This document shows, in pieces, positions 32,495 to 41,000 of a stretch of 64,000 nt of DNA; the stretch's first letter is position 1; each line of letters starts with the position of its first letter. Below the pieces are notes generated by a model. That model was not told where the DNA came from. It worked only from the letters and a program-made list of their open reading frames with translations, and did not search any database. The translations under genes were made by a program, and so were the position numbers. This DNA comes from JBJHBP01 sp050485645 (GTDB lineage: Bacteria; Pseudomonadota; Gammaproteobacteria; Steroidobacterales; Rariloculaceae), in NCBI GenBank assembly GCA_050485645.1, contig JBJHBT010000005.1:62001-126000 (forward strand), in the 5' to 3' direction.

Positions 32495-33961
32495 ATGCGC
32501 ATATCAAGACTGTGTGCGATGCCCGCGCACCGGCTGCTGACCACGGTGCTTGCCGTTTTTCTGCTCGGCCCGCTGCCAGCGGTCGCCGACGGGCTGCCTG
32601 CCGCCATCGAACGCGTGCTGTCACGCCATCAGATCGCTCCGGCCAGTGTCAGCGTCGTGGTGCAGAACACAGGGGCGGACGAGCCTGTCATCAATCACCG
32701 TCCGGCGGTATCGCGCAATCCGGCCTCCGTAATGAAGCTCGTCACCACCTGGACGGCGCTGGAAATGCTCGGCCCCGCTTACAGCTGGCGAACCGAGGCC
32801 TACCTGCTGGGCGATCTCGAGCGGGGACGGCTGCGTGGCGATCTGGGTCTGAAGGGCTACGGCGATCCCTTCCTCGTGCTGGAAGAGTACTGGAAGCTGC
32901 TGCGGGCGCTGCGGCGACTGGGCGTCGTCGACATCGAGGGTGACCTGCTGCTGGATGCAAGCTATTTCGATGTGGTCGAACCGCCGCCGGGTGCCTTCGA
33001 TGGTCAGCCATACCGTGCCTACAACGTGGTGCCCGGTGCGCTGCTGGTGAATTTCAACGCCGTACAGTTCCAGTTTCTGGTGGACCCGGGTGCCGGTGCC
33101 GTGCGTGTGGAACTGGATCCGCCGCTGCCCAATCTGGTGGTCGACAACCGCCTGCGTGTTGGCGACGGTGGCTGCGGCGGCTATCAGGCCGGTGTCGGCT
33201 TCCATGTGACCGACCCGGGTGCCGCCTCGCGTGTGCTGCTCGACGGGCAGTTTTCCCGACGCTGTGGCGGCTATGCCCTGACCCGCGCCGTACTCGACCA
33301 TGACACGTACGCCTATGGACTGTTTCGCGCGCTCTGGGAGGAGTCCGGCGGCCGCCTTGAAGGAGGCCGGCGCAGCGGCGTGATCCCGGAAGGCCGCGAG
33401 CCGGCACTGGTGTGGCAGTCCCGACCGCTGGCCGAGGTCATCAGTTCGATCAACAAGTTCAGCAACAATGTGATGACACGTCAGCTGCTGTATACGCTGG
33501 GGGCCGAGCGCTTCGGCGCGCCGGGCACCCGCGCCGCCGGTGTGCGCGCCGTGCGCGAATTTCTGGACGAGCGCGGCATCGATACCACTGCACTGGTGAT
33601 CGACAATGGCGCCGGCCTGTCACGCGATGAGCGGGCGTCGGCCGAGCTGCTGAACCGGGTGCTGCTTGCCGCGCATCAGAGCCGCTATGCAGCGGAGTTC
33701 CGGTCCTCGCTTTCGCTGGGCGGTCTCGACGGTACCACGAGACGACGATTCGTGGACGGCCTCGCCGCGGCCGATGATGGAGGTCTCCTGCATCTGAAGA
33801 CGGGACGTCTCGATGAAGTCTCCGCCGTGGCCGGCTATGTGCGCACGCCACGCGGCGAGACCTACACGGTCGTCGTGATCGTCAATGCGGCCGATGTCCA
33901 TCGCGGGCCGGGCGAGGCCATACAGGACGCCGTGCTCGACTGGGTCTACACTCAGCGCTGA
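32495..33961 (+). CDS. dacB: D-alanyl-D-alanine carboxypeptidase/endopeptidase, PBP4 class
   Basis: 488 residues from the ATG at 32495, with a signal peptide ending near PLPAVADG. This periplasmic serine enzyme trims or cuts D-Ala-containing peptidoglycan stems. The three active-site motifs are present: SVMK (nucleophile Ser and Lys, in NPASVMKLVTTW), SNN (in INKFSNNVMTRQ) and KTG (in LHLKTGRLDEV). The large insertion between the first two motifs (about 230 residues) marks class C/PBP4. It lies between the GGDEF-EAL gene and an SH3-domain gene on the same strand; promoter not evident. Confidence 0.95.
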   Translation: MRISRLCAMPAHRLLTTVLAVFLLGPLPAVADGLPAAIERVLSRHQIAPASVSVVVQNTGADEPVINHRPAVSRNPASVMKLVTTWTALEMLGPAYSWRTEAYLLGDLERGRLRGDLGLKGYGDPFLVLEEYWKLLRALRRLGVVDIEGDLLLDASYFDVVEPPPGAFDGQPYRAYNVVPGALLVNFNAVQFQFLVDPGAGAVRVELDPPLPNLVVDNRLRVGDGGCGGYQAGVGFHVTDPGAASRVLLDGQFSRRCGGYALTRAVLDHDTYAYGLFRALWEESGGRLEGGRRSGVIPEGREPALVWQSRPLAEVISSINKFSNNVMTRQLLYTLGAERFGAPGTRAAGVRAVREFLDERGIDTTALVIDNGAGLSRDERASAELLNRVLLAAHQSRYAAEFRSSLSLGGLDGTTRRRFVDGLAAADDGGLLHLKTGRLDEVSAVAGYVRTPRGETYTVVVIVNAADVHRGPGEAIQDAVLDWVYTQR

Positions 33962-34044
33962 TTGCACACTATCCTTGCGGCGGCATGCACGTCGCCGCGA
34001 CATGCACGCCCGTTCCCTGGTCATCCGGCGTAGAGATTCACCCG

Positions 34045-34644
34045 ATGCTGTATCGATTCATACTGCTGCTGTTCGTCGCCGGCTTTGGCATGGCCGTGGC
34101 GGCGCAGGAGATCGCGTACGTCACCGACAGTCTTCAGCTGGGCCTGCATCGGGCGCAGGACACCAGCGATCAGGCCTTCGAGAATCTGCCCAGTGGCACG
34201 CGACTGGAAGTTCTGGAGCGGGCATCGAGCTACGCGCGGGTGCGTACGTCCGGTGGCCAGGAGGGCTGGGTGAGGACGGCGTTTCTGGTCAGTGAGGTTC
34301 CGGCCCGGTTCCGGATTGCGGAGATGGACACCGAGCTGGAGGGGCTGCGCACGGAACTGGCCCGCGCTCGCGCGGCACGCATCGTGGCGGAGGAAGAGAC
34401 CGCGCGTCTGCGCCGACAGGTTGCCGATCACGCCGAGTCGCTGGGCTCCATGCGGGCGACGCTGTCGCGGCTCAGGACCGAGAACGCATCCCATGAGGCG
34501 CGTCTGGAGCGCTATCGGCGCAGTGTACCGCTGCATCTGGCGTTGGGCGGATTGCTGGTGGCGGCCGTCGCCGGTTTCGCTGGCGGTCTCTGGTGGCTGG
34601 ATGCCCGCATCCGCCGTCGCCACGGCGGATTCAGGATCTACTGA
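34045..34644 (+). CDS. TIGR04211-type SH3 domain protein
   Basis: 199 residues: signal peptide (1-20), bacterial SH3 domain (about 23-88, with LPSGTRLEVLERASSYARVRT and EGWVRTAFL), a coiled coil (about 95-165), and a C-terminal transmembrane helix followed by RIRRRHGG. This is the architecture of the YgiM/TIGR04211 proteins of gammaproteobacteria, periplasmic with a C-terminal anchor, of uncertain role though SH3b domains commonly bind peptidoglycan. It follows dacB after 83 bp, which fits an envelope function. The ATG at 34045 is selected because the signal peptide begins there. Confidence 0.9.
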   Translation: MLYRFILLLFVAGFGMAVAAQEIAYVTDSLQLGLHRAQDTSDQAFENLPSGTRLEVLERASSYARVRTSGGQEGWVRTAFLVSEVPARFRIAEMDTELEGLRTELARARAARIVAEEETARLRRQVADHAESLGSMRATLSRLRTENASHEARLERYRRSVPLHLALGGLLVAAVAGFAGGLWWLDARIRRRHGGFRIY

Positions 34645-34681
34645 GCGGGCGGGTTGGCGCTGCGTACGAGGGCGCCGCGAC

Positions 34682-35305
34682 TCAATCGCCGCCGCGGCGC
34701 TGCATCGCGGCGCGGTGGCGACGAATCCGGCGCATCAGCCGATACAGCAGCAGCACTCCCAGAATGATCGCGTAAATGGCGGGCTCGACCACATCCAGCT
34801 TCGTCTGCCACCAGAAATGCACCACCGCCATGACGGCGATGGGGTAGATCAGCCAGTGCAGGCGCAGCCAGTTTTTCCCCAGACGGCGCTGCATCGCATT
34901 CGTCGATGTGATCGCCAGCGGCAGCATCAGCAATATGGCCAGAAAGCCCACGGTGATGTAGGGACGTTGTGTGAGATCCACGAGCAGTAAATCCCACGCC
35001 AGGCCCTGGTCGAGCGCGACATAGACGATCAGGTGCAGCACGGCATAGAAGAAGCAGAACAGCCCCAGCATGCGCCTGAGCCTGATCAGCCAGTGCTGGC
35101 CGGTGAGCTGGCGCGCCGGCGTAACGGCCAGCGTGATCAGCAGCAGGTTGAGCGAGGTCTTGCCCAGTGTGTGCAGCACCACTTCCACCGGGTTCGCGCC
35201 CAGCGTGCCGCCCATGCCCGTGGCGCGCATCACCAGCCAGATCAGTGGCGCAAGCGAGGCAAGCGCAACCAGTACCTTGATCAGGGCCAGACGGCCACCG
35301 GACAT
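34682..35305 (-). CDS. msrQ: heme-binding membrane subunit of periplasmic methionine sulfoxide reductase
   Basis: 207 residues with six hydrophobic helices of the ferric-reductase-like fold. HWLIRLRRMLGLFCFFYAVLHLIVYV and LHWLIYPIAVMAVVHFWW provide the b-heme ligand histidines. MsrQ passes electrons from the quinone pool or flavin to the molybdoenzyme MsrP, which repairs oxidised methionine in periplasmic proteins. It starts 18 bp after the msrP stop, so the two form an msrPQ operon. Length agrees with E. coli MsrQ (211). Confidence 0.95.
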   Translation of the reverse strand: MSGGRLALIKVLVALASLAPLIWLVMRATGMGGTLGANPVEVVLHTLGKTSLNLLLITLAVTPARQLTGQHWLIRLRRMLGLFCFFYAVLHLIVYVALDQGLAWDLLLVDLTQRPYITVGFLAILLMLPLAITSTNAMQRRLGKNWLRLHWLIYPIAVMAVVHFWWQTKLDVVEPAIYAIILGVLLLYRLMRRIRRHRAAMQRRGGD

Positions 35306-35323
35306 CGCGCTGCCGGCCGCCGG

Positions 35324-36301
35324 TCAGTAGTTGCGGACGAGGTCCAGCCCCGAGTACAGGCTGGCGACCTCCTCGGTATAGCCATTGAACATCAGTGTCG
35401 GGATGCGCGACGAAAACAGTCCACCGCCCAGCCGCCGCTCGCGCGCCTGGCTCCAGCGTGGATGGTCGACATCCGGATTCACATTGGCATAGAAGCCGTA
35501 TTCACGAGGCGCCGCCATGTTCCAGCTCGTTTCCGGCTGGCGCGATGTGAACCGGATGCGCACGATGGACTTGATGCTCTTGAAGCCGTACTTCCACGGC
35601 ACGATGAGACGCAGCGGTGCGCCGTTCTGATTCGGCAGTACGCGTCCGTACAAACCCACCGTCATCAGTGTGAGCGGGTGCATGGCTTCCTCGATGGTCA
35701 AACCTTCGCGGTATGGCCATTCCAGGTGCGGATAACGCTGGCCGGGCATCTGCTGTCGGTCCATCAGCGTGAAGAACTGCACGTACCGCGCGCGGGACGT
35801 GGGCTCGAAACGCCTCAGCAGATCGGCCAGGGGGAACCCCACCCACGGCACCACCATCGACCATGCTTCCACGCAACGAAAGCGGTAGACGCGTTCCTCC
35901 AGGGTATGCGGGGACAGTATGTCTTCCAGTGCGAACGTGCCGGTTCGTTCGGCTTCGCCATCGACCCGTACCGACCAGGGATCGGTGCGCAGCGTGTGGG
36001 CGTTGCGCGGCGGATCATCCTTGCCTGTGCCGAACTCGTAGAAGTTGCAGTACGTTGTGACGTCTTCGTAGGGCGTATGGCTGTCGGTGACAGCTGCGGA
36101 GCCGGGCCATGGCGCAAGGTCGGTGAAACGCCCGTCCGAGGGCAGCGCGGCCTCGGCGGAGCCCGACGGAGCCGCGAGTCCGGCCGGCAGCAGGCCCATG
36201 GCCATGGCGCCCTGAAGAATGCGCCGCCGGTCCAGAAAAGCCGATTCCGGTGTGATCTGGGAGGGTTTGATGTCGGATTTGCGCCGAATTCTAATGATCA
36301 T
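35324..36301 (-). CDS. msrP: periplasmic methionine sulfoxide reductase, molybdopterin catalytic subunit
   Basis: 325 residues. The N-terminus holds a twin-arginine signal (DRRRILQGAMAMGLLPAGLA, about 24-43). The molybdenum-ligating Cys lies in FRCVEAWSMVVPW, conserved as in E. coli MsrP (334 aa). The protein reduces both diastereomers of methionine sulfoxide in periplasmic proteins. The ATG at 36301 was selected because upstream codons only add a sequence antisense to the intergenic gap. It is the first gene of msrPQ and divergent from the P-II gene over 250 bp. Confidence 0.96.
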   Translation of the reverse strand: MIIRIRRKSDIKPSQITPESAFLDRRRILQGAMAMGLLPAGLAAPSGSAEAALPSDGRFTDLAPWPGSAAVTDSHTPYEDVTTYCNFYEFGTGKDDPPRNAHTLRTDPWSVRVDGEAERTGTFALEDILSPHTLEERVYRFRCVEAWSMVVPWVGFPLADLLRRFEPTSRARYVQFFTLMDRQQMPGQRYPHLEWPYREGLTIEEAMHPLTLMTVGLYGRVLPNQNGAPLRLIVPWKYGFKSIKSIVRIRFTSRQPETSWNMAAPREYGFYANVNPDVDHPRWSQARERRLGGGLFSSRIPTLMFNGYTEEVASLYSGLDLVRNY

Positions 36302-36430
36302 GATCGTCGCTGCCTGATCGTCGTTACCATGGCCGTCTTCGAATTGGACCATCTGGACGGGCACGGGTTGCATGCCCTTCAGTCTGGCCCTGAATCAGGC
36401 CGGCATCCGGTATGCGGTACCCGCTACACT

Positions 36431-36460
36431 GTGCCATGGATGCAGTGACTTCGCTACAAT
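36431..36460 (+). promoter_or_regulatory. possible sigma-70 promoter of the P-II gene
   Basis: GTGCCA (36431-36436) and TACAAT (36455-36460) are 18 bp apart, giving a leader of about 85 nt. No sigma-54 promoter with correct -24/-12 spacing is seen upstream, which would have been expected for a nitrogen-controlled glnK. Confidence 0.35.
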
Positions 36461-36551
36461 CGTCCGTCTGTGGTCAATCTTTGGTGTTCGCGGGTGATCG
36501 TTGCGGCGACCCGCGGGCCGCGATCCGTTGCAACCCGCCTGGGGAGATTTC

Positions 36552-36890
36552 ATGAAGCTGATTACCGCCGTGGTCAAGCCGTTCCGGCTGGATGATGTTC
36601 GCAACTCCCTCGCCGAAGTGGGTGTGCAGGGCATGACCGTCACCGAGGTCAAGGGATTCGGCCGGCAGCGGGGGCACACGGAGCTCTACCGCGGCGCCGA
36701 GTATGTGGTTGATTTCCTGCCCAAGGTAAAGGTGGAGGTGGCGGTCAGCGATGATCTGGTGGATCGCGTGATCGAGGCCATCATTGATGCGGCGAAAACC
36801 GGCAAGGTGGGCGATGGCAAGATCTTCGTGACCGAGCTCACCCAGGTCTATCGGATCCGCACCGGCGAAACCGGCGACCAGGCGATCTGA
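36552..36890 (+). CDS. glnK: P-II nitrogen regulatory protein
   Basis: 112 residues, the exact family length. MKLITAVVKPFRLDDVR opens the protein; the T-loop carries the uridylylation Tyr51 in LYRGAEYVVDFLPK; the B-loop is KTGKVGDGKIFV; and it ends in RIRTGETGDQAI. P-II trimers sense ATP/ADP and 2-oxoglutarate and control glutamine synthetase adenylylation and ammonium uptake. The sequence is closer to GlnK at the N-terminus and to GlnB at MTVTEVKGFGRQRGHTELY, and no amtB follows, so GlnB is an equally fair name. The start at 36552 has GGGGAG 5 nt upstream. Confidence 0.93.
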   Translation: MKLITAVVKPFRLDDVRNSLAEVGVQGMTVTEVKGFGRQRGHTELYRGAEYVVDFLPKVKVEVAVSDDLVDRVIEAIIDAAKTGKVGDGKIFVTELTQVYRIRTGETGDQAI

Positions 36891-36960
36891 CCCGGGTCAT
36901 CCGAGCCCGGGTCATCGATCATCCGAGGGATACCGACGCGATGGGCGCCGGCTGTGGCGT

Positions 36961-38328
36961 TCAGGCTTCGTGCGCGGGACGTTCGCGGCCGGCGGGCAGG
37001 GTTATCGTGATTTCCAGTCCGCCGCCTTCGCGGTTGCGCGCATCGACCCGGCCGCCGTGCAGTTCCACGACCCTGGACGTAATCGCAAGCCCGATGCCCT
37101 GACTGTCCTGGCGGTGATCGCGACTGGAGTCGCCTCGATAGAACGGTTCGAAGATTCTGGTGAGTTCCTCGCCAGGCACGCCCGGTCCGCGGTCACTGAC
37201 ATACAGAACCAGCTGATCTCCGTCTCCGGGTTTCAGTACGACCTCGATGGGTTTGTCCGGATTGCCGTAACACAGCGCGTTGCGCACCACGTTCTCCACG
37301 GCACTCTGCAGCGCCTCACGTTCACCGAGAATTTTTGGCGTCGGCGTGGCCGAGAAGCTCAGTTTCGCTTCCGGGTGTTCGTAGCGGGCGTCGTCCACCA
37401 CTTCACGGACCAGGTCCTCGAAACTGAACTCCTCGCGCATCGGTTCGGCCCGGGTGCGAAGCCGTGACAGCGTCATCACCTGACCGACGAGATGGTTGAG
37501 CCGGTCCGATTCCTGTTCGATTCGCTGCAGGCTGGGTTGCAGTTCGTCGCTGGCACGACGCTGCGCCAGCGCCAGCGCCACACGGATGCGTGCCAGCGGC
37601 GACCGCAGCTCATGTGACACGTCCCGGAGCAGGGTTTCCTTGTCGTTGACCAGCTGCTGCAGACGTTCGGCCATGGTGTCGAAGTCGCTGGCAAGTTTGC
37701 CCAGTTCGTCCTTGCGGCGGGTGGAGCGTGGTCCGACGCGGGTGTGGAGTGCACCGGCCGCCAGTGCGCGGCTGGCACGTTGCAGGCGCACGATCGGCGA
37801 CGACAGATACAGCGCCAGCAGCAGCGACATGCCCGCGCCGGTTACGACCGAGATGATCAGCACCGCCATCTGCGTGCGCGGCCAGGTGAGGATGCCGAGC
37901 ACCGTGATCGGCGCGCGCGAGAACAGCAGGCGGTAGGTCTCGCCGCCGGGTCCGGTGAGCTGCGGCAGCTCCGGTCGCGGGAAGCTCGACCACGGGCGGC
38001 CCATCGGCGGCTGCGGTGGGCGTGTGTTCAGCAGCAGTGCGATTTCCCAGGGCCTGGCGCGGCCCAGCAGCTCGTTGTTGAAGTCATCGATGATCAGCAG
38101 CACCACGCCCGGCGCCGGACGCGGATTGTTCGCCACCCAGCCACGCAGCCCGGGACGTCCACCCACCGCAAGCGCCTCGGCGGCTTCCTGAATGATGCGA
38201 TCGCGGCCACTGACGTTCACGTTCTCGAACGCACGGTCGGCGAGGCGGAAGCTCACATACACGGTGCCGACCATCGCGAGCGTCATCGCGATGCTGAAGG
38301 AGACGAAGATTTTCCAGAACAGACCCAT
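36961..38328 (-). CDS. sensor histidine kinase, CpxA-like
   Basis: 455 residues. Transmembrane helices near 8-28 and 150-172 flank a periplasmic domain of about 120 residues; a HAMP domain (about 175-225), the H-box VSHELRSPLARIRVAL (His about 240), and HATPase motifs N (ENVVRNALCYG), G1 (DRGPGVP) and G2 (GIGLAI) follow. The layout and H-box resemble CpxA, the envelope-stress sensor, but the periplasmic part is too divergent to claim orthology. It starts 22 bp after the stop of the response regulator gene, an RR-HK operon order as in cpxRA. Confidence 0.93.
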   Translation of the reverse strand: MGLFWKIFVSFSIAMTLAMVGTVYVSFRLADRAFENVNVSGRDRIIQEAAEALAVGGRPGLRGWVANNPRPAPGVVLLIIDDFNNELLGRARPWEIALLLNTRPPQPPMGRPWSSFPRPELPQLTGPGGETYRLLFSRAPITVLGILTWPRTQMAVLIISVVTGAGMSLLLALYLSSPIVRLQRASRALAAGALHTRVGPRSTRRKDELGKLASDFDTMAERLQQLVNDKETLLRDVSHELRSPLARIRVALALAQRRASDELQPSLQRIEQESDRLNHLVGQVMTLSRLRTRAEPMREEFSFEDLVREVVDDARYEHPEAKLSFSATPTPKILGEREALQSAVENVVRNALCYGNPDKPIEVVLKPGDGDQLVLYVSDRGPGVPGEELTRIFEPFYRGDSSRDHRQDSQGIGLAITSRVVELHGGRVDARNREGGGLEITITLPAGRERPAHEA

Positions 38329-38350
38329 GGTACGACCCTCCCGCGGGACG

Positions 38351-39052
38351 TCAGTCCTCGGGCGGCAGCAGCACATAGCCGCTGCCCCGCACGCTGCGTA
38401 TCGTCAGGCCTTCGTCATTCGTACCGCCCACCTTCTTGCGCAGGTTGCTGATGTGGGTGTCCAGGCTGCGATCGTCGGGCAGCAGCTGGCGCCCGAGGGC
38501 AGCCCTGGTCAGTGCTTCACGTGAGACGACGTCGCCCGGTGCACGCATCAGCGTAGCGAGGATCACGAACTCGGCGTTGGTCAGCCGTAGAGGCTGGTCG
38601 TTGAGAAACGCCTCACGGCGGCGAAGGTTCGCCGTGAGCGGTCCGACCACTATTTCGGTCTGCCCCTCGTGTTCATTCTCGATGGTGCGCCGCAGGATCG
38701 CCTTGATGCGCGCCAGCAGCTCGCGCGGATTGAAGGGTTTGGCGAGGTAGTCGTCGGCGCCCATCTCCAGGCCGACGATGCGGTCCACGTCATCACCGCG
38801 CGCCGTCAGCATCAGAATCGGCGTTTGTGAACCGGACTCGCGCAGCTGGCGCAGCACCTCGAAGCCCGACAGCCCCGGCAGCATCACGTCGAGGACGATC
38901 AGGTCATAGTGCTGATTGCGTGCGTCACGCAATCCCTGACTGCCGGAGGCAACAGTGGTCAGCTGCAGACCTTCCGGCTCCAGATACTCCTGGAGCATCT
39001 CGGTCAGACCCACGTCGTCGTCTATCATCAATACCTGATTGGCTGCCGTCAC
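38351..39052 (-). CDS. OmpR-family response regulator, CpxR-like
   Basis: 233 residues from a GTG at 39052, chosen because the receiver domain begins directly (QVLMIDDDVGLTEML); the longer frame upstream has no match. The phospho-acceptor Asp lies in LIVLDVMLPGLSG, the switch Thr in LTARGDD and the Lys in LAKPFNPREL. The C-terminal winged helix (about 135-230) contains SLDTHISNLRKKVG and RSVRGSGYVLL. It is followed after 22 bp by its cognate histidine kinase gene. Targets are unknown; only a single GTAAA half-site, not a CpxR box, is seen upstream. Confidence 0.94.
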   Translation of the reverse strand: MTAANQVLMIDDDVGLTEMLQEYLEPEGLQLTTVASGSQGLRDARNQHYDLIVLDVMLPGLSGFEVLRQLRESGSQTPILMLTARGDDVDRIVGLEMGADDYLAKPFNPRELLARIKAILRRTIENEHEGQTEIVVGPLTANLRRREAFLNDQPLRLTNAEFVILATLMRAPGDVVSREALTRAALGRQLLPDDRSLDTHISNLRKKVGGTNDEGLTIRSVRGSGYVLLPPED

Positions 39053-39355
39053 AGTATGTCTCTTTGCATCCGTCCCTGAATTACGAACGGGCGCCCGTCT
39101 CCGACGGACGCCGTCACTGCCGGACGGCGCTGCTGAAATCCCCGTTGCGGCATCGCCGCCGAAGTCTCCGCGGCGCGTGCCGTTCTCCCTGGAGCGCCGC
39201 CCCCCGGCGCCCAGCAATGAACTTGCCACAACCCTGCCCCCCGACATAGTGCTGATTCCGTAAATGACCATCCCGCTTGAGAAAAATTCACACTGCCTAC
39301 GCCCCTGCATGGGACGCTCGGGCAGATGGCAGCGAGTGGGGCCGGGCAGGCCGGA
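39053..39355. other. 303-bp intergenic gap without a gene
   Basis: This stretch lies between the end of the TPR/TonB-like gene and the start of the response regulator gene. I see no convincing reading frame, RNA or terminator; it should hold the promoter of the two-component operon. One GTAAA half-site occurs near 39260. Confidence 0.5.
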
Positions 39356-40777
39356 TCAGTTCGGAACGTCGTCCGGCTGGTAGCGGAAGTTGAAACGCAG
39401 GGCAAGGTCCTCCACCGCTACGACCGCTCCGTCAACGATGTGCGGACGGAGCCTCTTGCGTGTCACCGCGCGGACGATGTCGTCATCCTTGAAGCCCGGG
39501 GGATTGGAATCGACCACCTCGACATTGCGTGGACGACCGAGTTCATCGAGGTCGAATCGCAGCTGGACATAGCCGGTGACGGCATTCTCGGCATAGCTCA
39601 TGCCGCGCTGACTGACCGGCTGGCTCAGGACGAACTGCAGTCCGCCGAACCACTGTTCGCGCAACGCGTCGCCATTCTCCAGGTTGCCCAGAAGCTCCCA
39701 GGCCTGTACGTACTGCCCCGAGCCGTCGCGGTCGCCGCCAGGTCCGACGAACGCCGTCTGCCAGTCACCGAAGTCCCTGAGCAGCTCGGCCATCACAAGG
39801 CGATCGACATTTTCCTGCGACTGTGCCAGATCCATCGCCTGCGCCAGTGCCTGTGCACCCTGGGGAGCACCGATTCGCTGCGCGCGAAAACTGTTGGCGG
39901 TTTCGCGCAGCGGTCTCACCAGATGAATGCTGTTGCGCCCGAAGTTCTGCCGGATCAGCGTTGTCGCGCGGGTGTACTGATCTCTTTCCTTCATGAAGTT
40001 GTTCACCTGGCGCAGCCAGCGGGCATAGCCGTACAGCGCATCCAGATACTCCAGCGAATCCTCGCCGTGGATGCGCTGGATCAGATTCAATGCCGCCTGC
40101 TGCTGTTCTTCGGCTTCTTCAAGTCGGTTCAGCTGCAGCAGCGATGCGCTGACCCTGTCGATGATGTCCACCTGGTCCGTATTGAGCAGACCGAATACGC
40201 GTCGATTGACGTTGCGGGCTTCGGTATATATCGAGACCGCGTTGGCGAACAGGCGTGCGTAGTAGTAGTTGTCGCCGAGCGCGAGCAGCGGGTCGAGCAG
40301 CGATTCACCGTACGGCCCTTCGATCTCGCGAAAGATCTCGATGGCCAGCAGATAGTTCAGCTCGGCATCGTCGAACAGGCGTGCGCCGTACTGCGCGTTC
40401 GCGAGCCGGTAGTGGGCGGTCGCGGTTTCGCGATGCCGCTCGCCGAATTCCTGCACTGTCAGTTCCAGCATCTGTTCGCCGACAGGGAGGGCTTCCTCGA
40501 AACGCTCGCTGCGCAAGAGGCTGTCGAACTCAATGAAAGCGTCCAGTCGGGAAACGCGCGTCTGCGGTGGTCCGAATTCTTCCGGCCGTTCGGCGGCGGG
40601 TTCGGCGGACTCGACGACGAAGCCGGAGTCCAGTGCCGCCGTGGGCGGAATCCCGTCGGCATTCTGCGCGAAGGCGGGAAAGGCGCAGAGGGTGAGTGCC
40701 AGTGGCAATGCGCCGCAGCGAACGCCGCAGCCGCGCTGCGGTCCTGGGTGTGAGGCCCGGGAAGAGTATTGCGCCAT
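39356..40777 (-). CDS. TPR protein with C-terminal TonB-like domain
   Basis: 473 residues. A signal peptide ends near AFAQNADG; TPR-like helical pairs run from about 75 to 330 (FIEFDSLLRSERFEEALPVGEQML, TATAHYRLANAQYGARLFDDAELNYLLAI and similar); the final 100 residues form a domain of the TonB C-terminal type (GYVQLRFDLDELGRPRNVEVVDSNPPGF then AVTRKRLRPHIVDGAVV), seen in energy-transducer-like proteins. It has no N-terminal anchor other than the signal peptide, so classical energy transduction with ExbBD is uncertain. It is divergent from the coiled-coil gene at 41001. Confidence 0.82.
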   Translation of the reverse strand: MAQYSSRASHPGPQRGCGVRCGALPLALTLCAFPAFAQNADGIPPTAALDSGFVVESAEPAAERPEEFGPPQTRVSRLDAFIEFDSLLRSERFEEALPVGEQMLELTVQEFGERHRETATAHYRLANAQYGARLFDDAELNYLLAIEIFREIEGPYGESLLDPLLALGDNYYYARLFANAVSIYTEARNVNRRVFGLLNTDQVDIIDRVSASLLQLNRLEEAEEQQQAALNLIQRIHGEDSLEYLDALYGYARWLRQVNNFMKERDQYTRATTLIRQNFGRNSIHLVRPLRETANSFRAQRIGAPQGAQALAQAMDLAQSQENVDRLVMAELLRDFGDWQTAFVGPGGDRDGSGQYVQAWELLGNLENGDALREQWFGGLQFVLSQPVSQRGMSYAENAVTGYVQLRFDLDELGRPRNVEVVDSNPPGFKDDDIVRAVTRKRLRPHIVDGAVVAVEDLALRFNFRYQPDDVPN

Positions 40778-40913
40778 AGGGACGGATTCTACCCGAGTTG
40801 GCGGCGGCGAACAGTGGGATGATCGGGCCGGCGGGATGTTGCGTCCAGAGGCCGCCGGAAACGGCGCTTTTGGTGGAAAAGTGACCACCGCCCGGCGGGA
40901 GGGATCGGCAGAT

Positions 40914-40927
40914 GTGACGTGGGTCAC
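40914..40927. promoter_or_regulatory. short inverted repeat in the TPR/coiled-coil divergent region
   Basis: GTGAC-GTGG-GTCAC is a perfect 5-bp-arm palindrome in the 223-bp gap between divergent genes. It could be an operator; its half-site is shared with the inverted repeat at 3150-3168, but the spacer differs. Confidence 0.25.
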
Positions 40928-41000
40928 CGTATTGTGGCCGCGCCTGCGGCAATTTGGCCGCCATGGCCCGGCACCTGTCTGACCGGGTGGCTGAACCCCA

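Noticed and set aside
36350..36372. Sigma-54-like GGGCACGGGTTGCA upstream of the P-II gene
   Set aside because: The GG and GC pairs are 2 bp too close for a -24/-12 promoter.
39240..39280. Possible CpxR box upstream of the two-component operon
   Set aside because: Only one GTAAA half-site is present; the second at 5-bp spacing is missing.
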